From Candidatus Kapaibacterium sp. (GTDB lineage: Bacteria; Bacteroidota; Ignavibacteria; Kapaibacteriales; WFXC01), in assembly GCA_026996895.1 (NCBI GenBank), contig JALWJX010000095.1:1-41802 (forward strand): a stretch of DNA of 41,802 nt. The letters run 5' to 3'. Position 1 is the first letter of the stretch. Each line of letters begins with the position of its first letter. The notes beneath the pieces are model-generated. The model was not told where the DNA came from and searched no databases. It was given only the letters and a program-made list of their open reading frames with translations. The translations under genes and the position numbers were made by a program. Below, one piece after another: positions 8,643-17,824 of this stretch.

Positions 8643-11573
8643 ATGAAGTGGACGACGCTGCTGTGTTTTCTCTGCTGCTGGCTTTCTATGGATGCCCAGA
8701 TCATTCCTGCCAGTCCCGCCAACTGGCTCTATCCCCGGGGAAATCTGGAAGCTACTCGCCATCAAGTTTTCCGATCCAATCCCCAGAGCTATGATTCGCT
8801 CACGATCAAGTGGAGCATTAGCAGCGTTTATGGCGATATTCAGCCTCTGGTGGGGAATATTGTCAGCAACCCTCGCTGGTTACCAACGTATCCGTGGGGA
8901 CCCAATGAGTTTGCTGTCGTGTTTCGCGACAGCTTGCTGATCTACGGAGCCGATGGGAAGCGAATCGCCACGATGCCGCTCCCTCCCCACGTGTACCGCG
9001 TTTCCGTCCTGTTTGACTCCTCCGCTATCTTACCGAACGTCTACACCGTGTTCCCCGTCATTCTGGGACTGGAGACAGTGGAATACGAGACCCTGCAGGA
9101 CAGTGCCGCCTCTGCCTACATTGCAGCCTACGATGCGCAGGCTCAGCAACTTATCCTGATCAAACGGTTGACGGTCGACCTGCGCAGTTATCGCCCCAAC
9201 AACGCTGCCAGCGTTGCCCCGATTTTCGGGCGTACCCTTGGCAATGATATGGTAGTGTATGCAACGGTTAATATGAGCAATCCACGGGTACCGGTGCAGG
9301 CACCAGCCGATCCACCCTTTTTTCGTGGACTGACTTTTTTCCGCACCGCCGACTTCCGCTTTCCATTCCCTCGCCCGGACGTGCTGGACAATCCACCAGA
9401 TCGCTACACTGTTGGGCCAGAGGTTACCGTCGCGCCTCCTTCCATCAGTGTCATCGGCAACCAATTGAATCTTTTACTCCCCTGCTATCCAACGCCAACC
9501 CTCAGTCTCAGCAACCCCATTAGCAATCCCTATACGGATTTCACTTTTCCCAACTCCCTGTATTTGCTCCATCTCAACATCCAGAATGCCACACCGGCTG
9601 CGGGGTCGGCTTTTACGCCCCTACCGGATTTCCCCGCCACGCAAAGACCTCGCATTCGTCCCCTGTTTGTTACCCTGACCGATGCGGGACAAACCAATAC
9701 CCCGCAACCCTATATCCTGGTGGCGGAAGAATACTATGGGCGGGATGGATCTCAGGGCGTTTCGGCACTGCACCTCTTCGATCTGAATGGTAACCCGCTG
9801 ACCTTTCCCCGTCCCTATACCGTTGAAGCGGAAGAATCTTTCGAGGGCGGAAACGATCACCTGTGGTCTATTGCCATTGGAGATGTCGATGGGATCGGTT
9901 CCAATGAGTCACTGCCGTACTATCCCAACAATCCGGGCAATGAGATCGTGGTGACCCAGAGCTCTCCTCTTTTCGACTATCCCAACAGCCGTCTGATGAT
10001 TCTCCGCTACCGCACCGGGCAACGCATCCCCAAACCGGATATTTCGCAGGATAGTCTCCGCTACTTTGACACCATTGTCACCCATCGCATTGCTGGATGG
10101 GTGGCAGCCGTTAGTGATTTTGATGGCGCCCCGGATGGGAAAGAAGAAATTTTCATCGTCAATGGTCCTACGCTCCGCATCCTCCGGATGCGAGACTACA
10201 GCGATCCTCGCTTCATCTTGGGCGAAGCCTTCGACACCGTGTACTCTGTCACTTTCCCAAACGAAACGATTTTTTCCATTGCCGTTGTCGATATGGAAGG
10301 CGATGGATACCTGGATATTCTGGTCACCACTTCACAGCACACCTATCTGATCGGCAAAAAGATCGTGGGAGCAATTGTGCTCCAGCGCCCAACTTTGCCG
10401 CAAACTCTGTGCGATAATGACACCCTCACGCTCGAATGGATCAATTACACCGGGGGCAATCCAAAAGTTGCCATCTGGTTTCGCCAATACCTGAATGGGC
10501 AACCAACGGACGTGCTCATCCCGATCGTTCCGGAACTGGATAACACCGCCGATACTGTGCGGTATACTTTCGTCTACAACTCCGACACCCTCGCAGGCGA
10601 GGGACGCTTCATCATTCAAAGCATCGAAAATCCACAGGTTCTGGACTCTTCAGGACTGGTTTTCCTCCAGACACCCCAACTCACCCTGGAAACGCCAATG
10701 GACGGCGATCGCTTTTCAATCGGTAGCACCGTCACCCTCAGTGGCACGATGCAGTGTCTGGAGGAAGCGCTTCTTCAGTATGGTTACCGCACTGACACTG
10801 GAATGGTCTGGCTGGATATTGCAGTGGTCCAACCAGCGGCTGACAGCACATACCGCTATGACTTTACCATCCCCTGTGTCCCTTTCTTTCCGTGCGATGG
10901 TTCATCTGTCGATTCACTCCTGTTTTTCCGCGCCATTGGTGTGCGTTTCCTGCCAAATCAGACGGTGCGCGATACTTCGGTCATTCGCACCATCATTGTG
11001 TCGCCCCAGCCATTTTCCGTGAGCATTTCTCAACCATCGCAAACCATTTGCTCGGAGCGAACGATCGACTGGCAACCGATTGCAGGATGCGACACGCTCC
11101 TGCTGTATCTTTCCACCGATAACGGCAATACGTTCACGTTCATCGACACACTCGATGGGCAATCCGGCACCTATCTCTGGCGGATTCCTGTGGATCTCCC
11201 TGACACAATTCTGCTTCGATTCTGCTGCCTGGGCGGCTGTATCCAGCTTGATACGCCGCTTGTCGGAATGCGTCCAACCTACGTACAAGCCGTGGCCCCC
11301 AATCCTTTTGATCCCACCAGGCCAGAAGAATTATCCATCCTGTCTTTCGTGCCCGAACCCACAACCGTAACCATCAACATTTTCGATAGCGGCAATCGCC
11401 TCCTCCGCCGGCTGATCGATCAACAATACCGTGAGCCAAACGTTTTATATTGCGACCGTTGGGACGGTACTGTGCGTGGTGCCGTCGTACCCAACGGGAT
11501 GTACTACGTGGTGGTGGAATTTGGCACGGGACATCGAGAAGTGTATGCCGTCTTTGTCGCCAAGGGATATTAA
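8643..11573 (+). CDS. Large secreted protein with FG-GAP/VCBS-like repeats and C-terminal FlgD-like domain
   Basis: ORF track opens at 8592 but MKWTTLLCFLCCWLSMDAQ at 8643 is a signal peptide 2 nt after the previous stop; DVDGIGSNE, DFDGAPDGKEEI, DMEGDGYLDI acidic repeats; C-term NPFDPTRPEELSILSFVPEPTTVTINIFDSGNRLLRRL...WDGTVRGAVVPNGMYYVVVEF. Confidence 0.8.
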   Translation: MKWTTLLCFLCCWLSMDAQIIPASPANWLYPRGNLEATRHQVFRSNPQSYDSLTIKWSISSVYGDIQPLVGNIVSNPRWLPTYPWGPNEFAVVFRDSLLIYGADGKRIATMPLPPHVYRVSVLFDSSAILPNVYTVFPVILGLETVEYETLQDSAASAYIAAYDAQAQQLILIKRLTVDLRSYRPNNAASVAPIFGRTLGNDMVVYATVNMSNPRVPVQAPADPPFFRGLTFFRTADFRFPFPRPDVLDNPPDRYTVGPEVTVAPPSISVIGNQLNLLLPCYPTPTLSLSNPISNPYTDFTFPNSLYLLHLNIQNATPAAGSAFTPLPDFPATQRPRIRPLFVTLTDAGQTNTPQPYILVAEEYYGRDGSQGVSALHLFDLNGNPLTFPRPYTVEAEESFEGGNDHLWSIAIGDVDGIGSNESLPYYPNNPGNEIVVTQSSPLFDYPNSRLMILRYRTGQRIPKPDISQDSLRYFDTIVTHRIAGWVAAVSDFDGAPDGKEEIFIVNGPTLRILRMRDYSDPRFILGEAFDTVYSVTFPNETIFSIAVVDMEGDGYLDILVTTSQHTYLIGKKIVGAIVLQRPTLPQTLCDNDTLTLEWINYTGGNPKVAIWFRQYLNGQPTDVLIPIVPELDNTADTVRYTFVYNSDTLAGEGRFIIQSIENPQVLDSSGLVFLQTPQLTLETPMDGDRFSIGSTVTLSGTMQCLEEALLQYGYRTDTGMVWLDIAVVQPAADSTYRYDFTIPCVPFFPCDGSSVDSLLFFRAIGVRFLPNQTVRDTSVIRTIIVSPQPFSVSISQPSQTICSERTIDWQPIAGCDTLLLYLSTDNGNTFTFIDTLDGQSGTYLWRIPVDLPDTILLRFCCLGGCIQLDTPLVGMRPTYVQAVAPNPFDPTRPEELSILSFVPEPTTVTINIFDSGNRLLRRLIDQQYREPNVLYCDRWDGTVRGAVVPNGMYYVVVEFGTGHREVYAVFVAKGY

Positions 11574-11606
11574 GGACTGTTTCACAAATCCATCGTAGCA
11601 TTAGCC

Positions 11607-12302
11607 GTGTTGATCCTGTTAGTCGATGATGAGGAGCGCCTTACCAGTTTCCTGCGTCGGGGGTTGCAGGAAGAGGGTTATACCGTAGACATTGCTACCG
11701 ACGGCGTCGAAGCTATTGAGAAAGCAACGAAGCATCACTATGACCTGATTATCCTCGACGTAATGCTGCCCCAGAAAGACGGATTTGCGGTGCTGCAGGA
11801 ACTGCGCGCCCAGGGGAATCAAACACCGATTTTAATGCTCAGTGCTCGAGGGACAACCGAGGACAAAGTCAAAGGGCTGGATCTGGGCGCCGACGACTAC
11901 CTGCCGAAACCCTTCCATTTCGATGAGCTGCTGGCTCGAATTCGTTCTTTACTCCGTCGCAGCAGCATTGAAAAACATCCGATTTTGCGATGTGGGGATC
12001 TGGAGCTGGACACCGTCAAACGGATCGCATACCGGGACGGACAGGCGATTCCATTAACCAATCGGGAATTTGCCCTGCTGGAGTATTTAATGCGCAACAA
12101 AGGCAAAGTGCTGAGCCGTACCCGCATATTGTCCAACGTCTGGCACTACGACTTTGATCCGGAATCCAACATCGTCGATGTGTATGTCAAGCGGTTACGA
12201 AAAAAAATCGAAGTACCGGGAAAACCACGCCTGATCCACAGCATTCGTGGAATGGGCTACGTGATTCAGGAACCAGAAGAACCGCAATGGTGGGAAGAGT
12301 AA
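11607..12302 (+). CDS. OmpR/PhoB-family response regulator transcription factor
   Basis: 231 aa; receiver LVDDEERL...LDVMLPQKDG...LSARGTTEDKVKGLDLGADDYLPKPF plus winged-helix LTNREFALLEYLMRNKGKVLSR...VDVYVKRLRKKIE. GTG start. Confidence 0.93.
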   Translation: MLILLVDDEERLTSFLRRGLQEEGYTVDIATDGVEAIEKATKHHYDLIILDVMLPQKDGFAVLQELRAQGNQTPILMLSARGTTEDKVKGLDLGADDYLPKPFHFDELLARIRSLLRRSSIEKHPILRCGDLELDTVKRIAYRDGQAIPLTNREFALLEYLMRNKGKVLSRTRILSNVWHYDFDPESNIVDVYVKRLRKKIEVPGKPRLIHSIRGMGYVIQEPEEPQWWEE

Positions 12303-12305
12303 AGG

Positions 12306-13328
12306 ATGATCGAAAACCTTCCCGAACGGTATTTACAAAAACTGATCCGCCTCGCACTGGCTGACAGCACAACGATTTGGTCAACCACCAATGGGCAACG
12401 GTGTCAATTCCTTTCGCCCGGCGAATGGAATTTCGATGCCGGACCGGATTTTCTCCGTATGGCTGCAATCGTCGATGGGCATATACACGTGGGACACGGA
12501 GAAGTACATCGGCACCGCTCGGAATGGTACACGCACCGCCATCAAGAGCAAACGGCACATCAACAGACGTTATTCCACTTTTTCCTTATCGATGATGGCG
12601 CGCCAGCCTCAGAACCTCCTTTCTCTATTCACATTCCTCCAGAGCATTTGCAACCGTTCTTTGAACAGGATCAGCAAATGCTGCAACAACGGCTGTGTGA
12701 CCTGGACTCACTGGAAATCCTGCAGGAGTACGCCTATCGCCGCGTGATGCGAAAAGCAGATGCAGCGTATGAAATGCTGGAACACGCTGACGGCAATCTG
12801 GAAGTGGCTCTCCAGTCTGCGATGCAGCAATTTTTCCAGCGACATTCCGGGACCCGTCGCCGTCCCGGCGGGTTGCTGCGCTATCAACAGCAATTGTGCT
12901 CGACTTCGACACTCCGTCCGTGGCTTTCGTTTCTGCAAGATCTGGCAACACATCAACTTTCGGACGATGCACTGGCGGAGCGCTTAACATCACTGCTCCG
13001 CACGTCCCTGGCTGGTGAGGGCAAAGGAACTCGATTGGAAGTGATGGTGAATGTACTGCTGCCAATGGCATTTGCCGTAGCCCCGGAGGAACAAAAAAAC
13101 CTTTTGCTGATGTGGTTCTGGTCTCTCAAAGCACCTCATCGCTACGGTGCGCTGGCACGCCGCTTTCCTACCCTTCCCCAACAATACGTATGGCAACAGC
13201 AGGGAATGCTGGAGTACCTTCGGGAATGCCGATATGGAAGGGAGCGGTGCGCTGAATTACTTCTTCCTTACCTGACCGCTGCGAATAGCCAGATTTTCGC
13301 CCATCTTCCCTCGCAATGGTTTGAATGA
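12306..13328 (+). CDS. DUF2851 family protein
   Basis: 340 aa; SPGEWNFDAGPDFLRMAAIVDGHIHVGHGEVHRHRSEWYTHRHQ matches the DUF2851 N-terminal pattern (PGxxNxGPDF...GxVEIHxxxSDWxxHxH). Confidence 0.8.
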   Translation: MIENLPERYLQKLIRLALADSTTIWSTTNGQRCQFLSPGEWNFDAGPDFLRMAAIVDGHIHVGHGEVHRHRSEWYTHRHQEQTAHQQTLFHFFLIDDGAPASEPPFSIHIPPEHLQPFFEQDQQMLQQRLCDLDSLEILQEYAYRRVMRKADAAYEMLEHADGNLEVALQSAMQQFFQRHSGTRRRPGGLLRYQQQLCSTSTLRPWLSFLQDLATHQLSDDALAERLTSLLRTSLAGEGKGTRLEVMVNVLLPMAFAVAPEEQKNLLLMWFWSLKAPHRYGALARRFPTLPQQYVWQQQGMLEYLRECRYGRERCAELLLPYLTAANSQIFAHLPSQWFE

Positions 13329-13382
13329 TCTCCCCGAAGGGCTGCGTTCTCCTGTCTGCAACACAGAACATTCTGCAATACT

Positions 13383-14942
13383 TTAAAGCTGGCGAATTTT
13401 CCGTTCTAAGTTGTCGATAACCTGCCGCAAATCGGGATCTGTCGCCCGATACTGTTCTACCGTTTGACAGGCATGGATCACGGTTGTATGATCTTTGCGT
13501 CCGAACAAAAGGGCAATTTTCTTCAAGGGCATTTCCAGTATCTCCCGCACAAAATACATCGCTATATGGCGGGCGACGGCGACGGTATGGCGACGCGTCT
13601 TACTGGTCAGCAATGCTGGCGACAGATTGAATTCCGCTGCTACAGCGCGGATAACATCTTCCACCGTCAGTTGCGAGCTCGAAACCATCGATATTTCACT
13701 GGCAGGCTGCAGGGTTTGCACAACCTCCTGCGCCAGTGCCAGATTCATTTCTCGTCCATCGAGGGCTACTTTTGCAATCAAACTGATTAAACACCCTTCC
13801 AGCTCCCGCACACTCTGGGTGATATGGCGCGCCAAAAACTGGGCCACATCGGAGGGCAACTCCACTCCTTCTGCTGCCGCCTTCTGCTGCAAAATCGCCA
13901 GCCGAAGTTCGTAATCCGGCGGTTGAATATCCACAATCAGTCCCCATTGAAACCGCGAAATCAGGCGATCGTCAATGCCTCGCAGATCCTTGGGTGGACG
14001 ATCGCTGGTGAGCACTAACTGTTTGCCCGCCTGGTGCAGGGTGTTAAAAGTGTGAAAAAAATGATCCTGCGTCTTTTCCTTGTCGATGAAAAATTGGATA
14101 TCGTCGACAATCAACACATCGACCGAGCGATAAAACTGGGTAAAATCCGAAATCTTGTTGTATTGCAACGCATTGATGTACTCGACCGTAAAGCGCTCGC
14201 TATTGGTATACAACACTCGCAGGCGCGGATGCTTTTGCACAATGGCATTGCCAATAGCGTGCGCCAGATGCGTTTTACCTACACCGGTAGGTCCATAAAT
14301 CACCAGCGGATTGTAGCGTGTCATCCCCGGATTCTCAGCAACCGCCAGAGAAGCAGCTACCGCTAACTGGTTGCTTTCACCCCGTACAAACGTGTCAAAG
14401 GTATAGTGAGGTACCAGCGAAGAAGGGAAAGGATGTTCTGCTGGTGTTGCCGGCGCAAAAGGCAATGGCGTCTGCTTCGGCGCCTGCCGAAATGCGGGCA
14501 AACGGATCGTCCGATCCTTTGCAGATCGGGCAGTGCGGTCAACAATGACCTCGTACTGCAATTGTGCTGATGTTCCTAACACTTCCTTGATGGTCTTCTC
14601 AATCAGCGGATAATAGTGTTCCTCCAGCCACTCGTAAAAAAACTGGCTGGGCACCTGCACCGTCAGCACATTGTCCTGCCAGCGAAGCGGTACGATCGGC
14701 TCAAACCACGTTTTAAACACCTGCTGGGAGACGTTATCCCGGATGATGGCTAAACACGCCTGCCAGAGTTCCTGCACCGACCCCTGTCTTTTCTTCTTTT
14801 CTTTTTTCGACGATGATGTGCTGGCTGACGGCTTTTCTTCTTTTTTCTTCACCGATTCCGCTTTTCCTCTCGATCTTCCCCGCCGCTTTCCCGGCGCCGA
14901 CTGCCTTAGCTCTTCATAAAAAAGACGTAACGATTCCGGCAT
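13383..14942 (-). CDS. dnaA: Chromosomal replication initiator protein DnaA
   Basis: 519 aa; Walker A GPTGVGKTHLAHAIGN, Walker B LIVDDIQFF, C-terminal GRKDHTTVIHACQTVEQ DNA-binding signature. Unusual 55-residue N-terminal extension; GTG at 14777..14775 is an alternative start. Confidence 0.97.
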   Translation of the reverse strand: MPESLRLFYEELRQSAPGKRRGRSRGKAESVKKKEEKPSASTSSSKKEKKKRQGSVQELWQACLAIIRDNVSQQVFKTWFEPIVPLRWQDNVLTVQVPSQFFYEWLEEHYYPLIEKTIKEVLGTSAQLQYEVIVDRTARSAKDRTIRLPAFRQAPKQTPLPFAPATPAEHPFPSSLVPHYTFDTFVRGESNQLAVAASLAVAENPGMTRYNPLVIYGPTGVGKTHLAHAIGNAIVQKHPRLRVLYTNSERFTVEYINALQYNKISDFTQFYRSVDVLIVDDIQFFIDKEKTQDHFFHTFNTLHQAGKQLVLTSDRPPKDLRGIDDRLISRFQWGLIVDIQPPDYELRLAILQQKAAAEGVELPSDVAQFLARHITQSVRELEGCLISLIAKVALDGREMNLALAQEVVQTLQPASEISMVSSSQLTVEDVIRAVAAEFNLSPALLTSKTRRHTVAVARHIAMYFVREILEMPLKKIALLFGRKDHTTVIHACQTVEQYRATDPDLRQVIDNLERKIRQL

Positions 14943-15362
14943 CGTAGCACACTAACCTATCTCTGGCTTCTCAGAACCTTTTTGGAAATTTCACCGGGTG
15001 GATCACCCACGCCCTCAGTTACAGCAGTCGCAAATTTGCAGAAAATTTCCGGAAGAAACAAATGCCGGGAGAAAAAGTAGCGGATTTTGCTGAAAATCGG
15101 CGCTTTCTTTTTCACACACCTCCAGCAATAGAGCAAAACTCAATGCCGAAAACTTTCTCAGAAAACTTTCTTTTCTTCCAATTTCCCTGCTATGGTTACC
15201 CCCGATAGCAGTGACCACCTCTGCCGCGGATAGCTGTGCGGCTACACCCGCAATTTCACGATCCCCGGTAGTAGTAATCCCCTGATTGCCGAGCAGTACG
15301 ATCTGGAAATCTCAAAGTAATGATTTTTTTTCGCAATCCCTCCATTCGACGTCGGTATCGGG

Positions 15363-15453
15363 CTTCATTGACAAAGAATGGCAATACGAGGCTGAGCTCG
15401 AGGAAATCATCAGCGAAGAAGGTTCAGACTTCATCGACAAAAAATGGCAATAG
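15363..15453 (+). repeat. Two imperfect direct repeats, period 66 nt
   Basis: CTTCATTGACAAAGAATGGCAATA (15363) and CTTCATCGACAAAAAATGGCAATA (15429), 22/24 identical. Confidence 0.75.
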
Positions 15454-15600
15454 CCAATCAGCTCGAAGGTTTGCACCTCTCCTGCACAGAAGCAATGTGT
15501 TCAACGTCCGAAAAAGAAAAGTCAACGCCCTATCATACCTCAGCCCCCATCAGTACCAGCCTTCACGCGCCGGCAATCAGCAAATACCGGACAAATGCCC

Positions 15601-15727
15601 TTGCCATCGAACTACGGTTGAACTGCACCGCAAAGAAAATGCACGCTGAAGCGTGCGCTCCCAGGCTCACCACTGAACCACAGGTGAACCGTAAGCGGAA
15701 GTGTCGGCTTTCAACTGGCAAAAGATG
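15601..15727. repeat. Intergenic hairpin-repeat array 1 (REP/BIME-like)
   Basis: 15641..15656 GCACGC-TGAA-GCGTGC followed by GCTCCCAG; 15701..15726 GTGTCGGCTTTCAACTGGCAAAAGAT resembles the reverse complement of 41385..41410; 15608..15627 CGAACTACGGTTGAACTGCA resembles the reverse complement of about 41128..41147. Confidence 0.75.
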
Positions 15728-15746
15728 GACGTGCCACTCCTCGCAA

Positions 15747-17741
15747 TCACAGTTGCACCGTGACGGGTTTCGGCTGATTGAGTTCTGTAAACCAGCGAAC
15801 AACCTCGTCGAGCGTTTTTTGCCCGTGATCACCCACCCGATGCTCCCGAACAGCCACTGTAGCGCTTTCAACCTCTTTATCACCGATGATCAGCGCGAAG
15901 GGAATTTTCTGCTGTTCCGATTCGGCAATTTTACGTGAAATCCGTTCATTGCGATCATCCAGCTCGACGCGGAAGCCCACAGCAGTCAACTGATCCACCA
16001 CCTGCTGTGCATAGCTGATATGGTGATCGCTAATTGGCAACACCCGGACCTGCACCGGTGCCAGCCAGAAAGGAAAATTCCCGGCAAAGTGTTCAATCAG
16101 GATCGCCACAAATCGCTCGAAGGAGCCAAAAGGCGCGCGGTGGATAATAACCGGACGGTGTTTCTGATTATCAGCGCCGATATATTCCAGTTGGAAACGT
16201 TCGGGCATCACGTAATCCACCTGCACCGTTCCCATCTGCCATTGTCGCCCCAGCACGTCGCGAACAATAAAGTCGATCTTCGGACCGTAGAACGCAGCTT
16301 CTCCAATGCCAATAAAGTATTCCAGTCCCATTTCCTCCGCAACTTCCTGAATTTCCCGCTGCGCTCGCTCCCACAACCGAATATCACCACCGTATTTTTC
16401 TTCATTCTCATCCCGGAATGATAGTCGCGTCGTCACTTCCAGACCAAAAATGCTCATCACATACTGAGTTAATTCCACCACATTCCGGATTTCTTCCTTG
16501 ACCTGCTCCACGGTGCAGTAGATATGCGCATCATCCTGCGTGAATCCCCGAACCCGTGTTAATCCTGAAAGCTCCCCTGATTGCTCATAGCGGTAAACAG
16601 TTCCAAACTCCGCAAGGCGGAGTGGGAGGTCGCGGTAACTTCGAGGCTGACTGGCATAAATCTGGTGATGGTGCGGACAGTTCATCGGCTTGAGCAGATA
16701 GGATTCCCCTTCCAGTTCCATCGGCGGGAACTGGGAATCCGCATAGTAGGGATAATGGCCGGAGGTAATGTAGAGCTCCAGCTTTCCGATATGCGGCGTA
16801 ATAACTTCCTGGTATCCCCGTTTCAGTTGCTCCTGTCGGAGGAAATTCTCCAGCGTGCGGCGCAACACGGTCCCTTTGGGCAACCACATTGGCAATCCGG
16901 GTCCGACATTGGGCGAGATGAAGAAAATCCCCAACTGCTTGCCCAGCCGGCGATGGTCGCGCTTTTGCGCCTCCTCCCGCATCTTCAAAAACTCTTCCAG
17001 CAGGGAGCGTTTCGGAAAGCTAATGCCATACACGCGAGTCAACATCTTGTTCCGCGCATCGCCGCGCCAGTACGCGCCAGCAACACCCAGAATCTTTGGC
17101 GCCTTAATTTTCCCCGTTGAAGGAATATGCGGACCGCGACAGAGATCCGTAAAGTTTCCCTGTCGGTAGAAAGTAATCGGCTCGCCTTTGATTTCCTCCA
17201 GAATCTCCAGCTTGTATTCATTCCCTTCTTTCCGGTAGTACTCGACCGCTTCCTCCCAGTCTATTTCCATCCGTTCGTATGGCACATCCCGCTTTGCCAA
17301 CTCCTCCATTTTCTTCTCAATTTTCTCAAAATCCTCGGACGTAATCGTTTGCCCCTCCGGCAATTCAACGTCATAATAAAACCCCTGTTCGATCGGCGGT
17401 CCGATGGTGAATTTCACCCCCGGATAAAGTTCCTGCAGTGCTTCTGCCATCAGGTGAGCGGAGGAATGCCAGAACATCTCCCGCCCTTCCGGATCTTTGA
17501 AGGTGACAATGCGAACCTCAGCATCTTCTGTAATGGGACGGGAAAGATCGCGCAACTCTCCATTGACAATAATTCCCAACGCTTCTTTCGCCAGTCGTGG
17601 CGAGATCGATCGGGCAATTTCCATCCCCGTCACTCCTGCGGGAAACTCCCGAACACTTCCATCCGGAAAAGTGATCCTTACAACATCCGAGGCTTCCCGC
17701 ACCGACTGCTGTGCATCTGCAATCTGCTGCTCGCTCATCAT
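15747..17741 (-). CDS. thrS: Threonine--tRNA ligase
   Basis: ORF track gives 15747..17780 (GTG start); TGS domain VRITFPDGSVREFPAGVTG, catalytic MNCPHHHQIY, class II aaRS motifs. Start moved to MMSEQQ (17741 or 17738) because a -7-like box lies at 17780..17787. Confidence 0.95.
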   Translation of the reverse strand: MMSEQQIADAQQSVREASDVVRITFPDGSVREFPAGVTGMEIARSISPRLAKEALGIIVNGELRDLSRPITEDAEVRIVTFKDPEGREMFWHSSAHLMAEALQELYPGVKFTIGPPIEQGFYYDVELPEGQTITSEDFEKIEKKMEELAKRDVPYERMEIDWEEAVEYYRKEGNEYKLEILEEIKGEPITFYRQGNFTDLCRGPHIPSTGKIKAPKILGVAGAYWRGDARNKMLTRVYGISFPKRSLLEEFLKMREEAQKRDHRRLGKQLGIFFISPNVGPGLPMWLPKGTVLRRTLENFLRQEQLKRGYQEVITPHIGKLELYITSGHYPYYADSQFPPMELEGESYLLKPMNCPHHHQIYASQPRSYRDLPLRLAEFGTVYRYEQSGELSGLTRVRGFTQDDAHIYCTVEQVKEEIRNVVELTQYVMSIFGLEVTTRLSFRDENEEKYGGDIRLWERAQREIQEVAEEMGLEYFIGIGEAAFYGPKIDFIVRDVLGRQWQMGTVQVDYVMPERFQLEYIGADNQKHRPVIIHRAPFGSFERFVAILIEHFAGNFPFWLAPVQVRVLPISDHHISYAQQVVDQLTAVGFRVELDDRNERISRKIAESEQQKIPFALIIGDKEVESATVAVREHRVGDHGQKTLDEVVRWFTELNQPKPVTVQL

Positions 17742-17756
17742 TTCCCCGCTTTTTGT

Positions 17757-17764
17757 TATCTTTG
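17757..17764 (+). promoter_or_regulatory. -7-like box TATCTTTG upstream of the 17825 gene
   Basis: Matches TAnnTTTG, 60 nt before the ATG; no clear -33 TTG. Confidence 0.5.
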
Positions 17765-17779
17765 AAACTTTCCCGTTCA

Positions 17780-17810
17780 CAAAAATACAACTTTTGGGAC
17801 ATCCGCGACA
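17780..17810 (-). promoter_or_regulatory. Bacteroidetes-type promoter for thrS: TTG-N20-TATTTTTG
   Basis: Reverse strand TTG (17810..17808), 20-nt spacer, TATTTTTG (17787..17780). Confidence 0.6.
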
Positions 17811-17824
17811 ATCAAGGGATATCG

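Noticed and set aside
15320-15649. 109-aa + strand ORF (MIFFRNPSIRRRYRASL...)
   Set aside because: Spans the 66-nt direct repeat and part of the hairpin array in a different frame from the repeat-preserving one; composition looks non-coding.
14943-15746. Clear oriC next to dnaA
   Set aside because: No cluster of TTATNCACA boxes; only one weak match at 15108. Reported as a lower-confidence repeat cluster instead.
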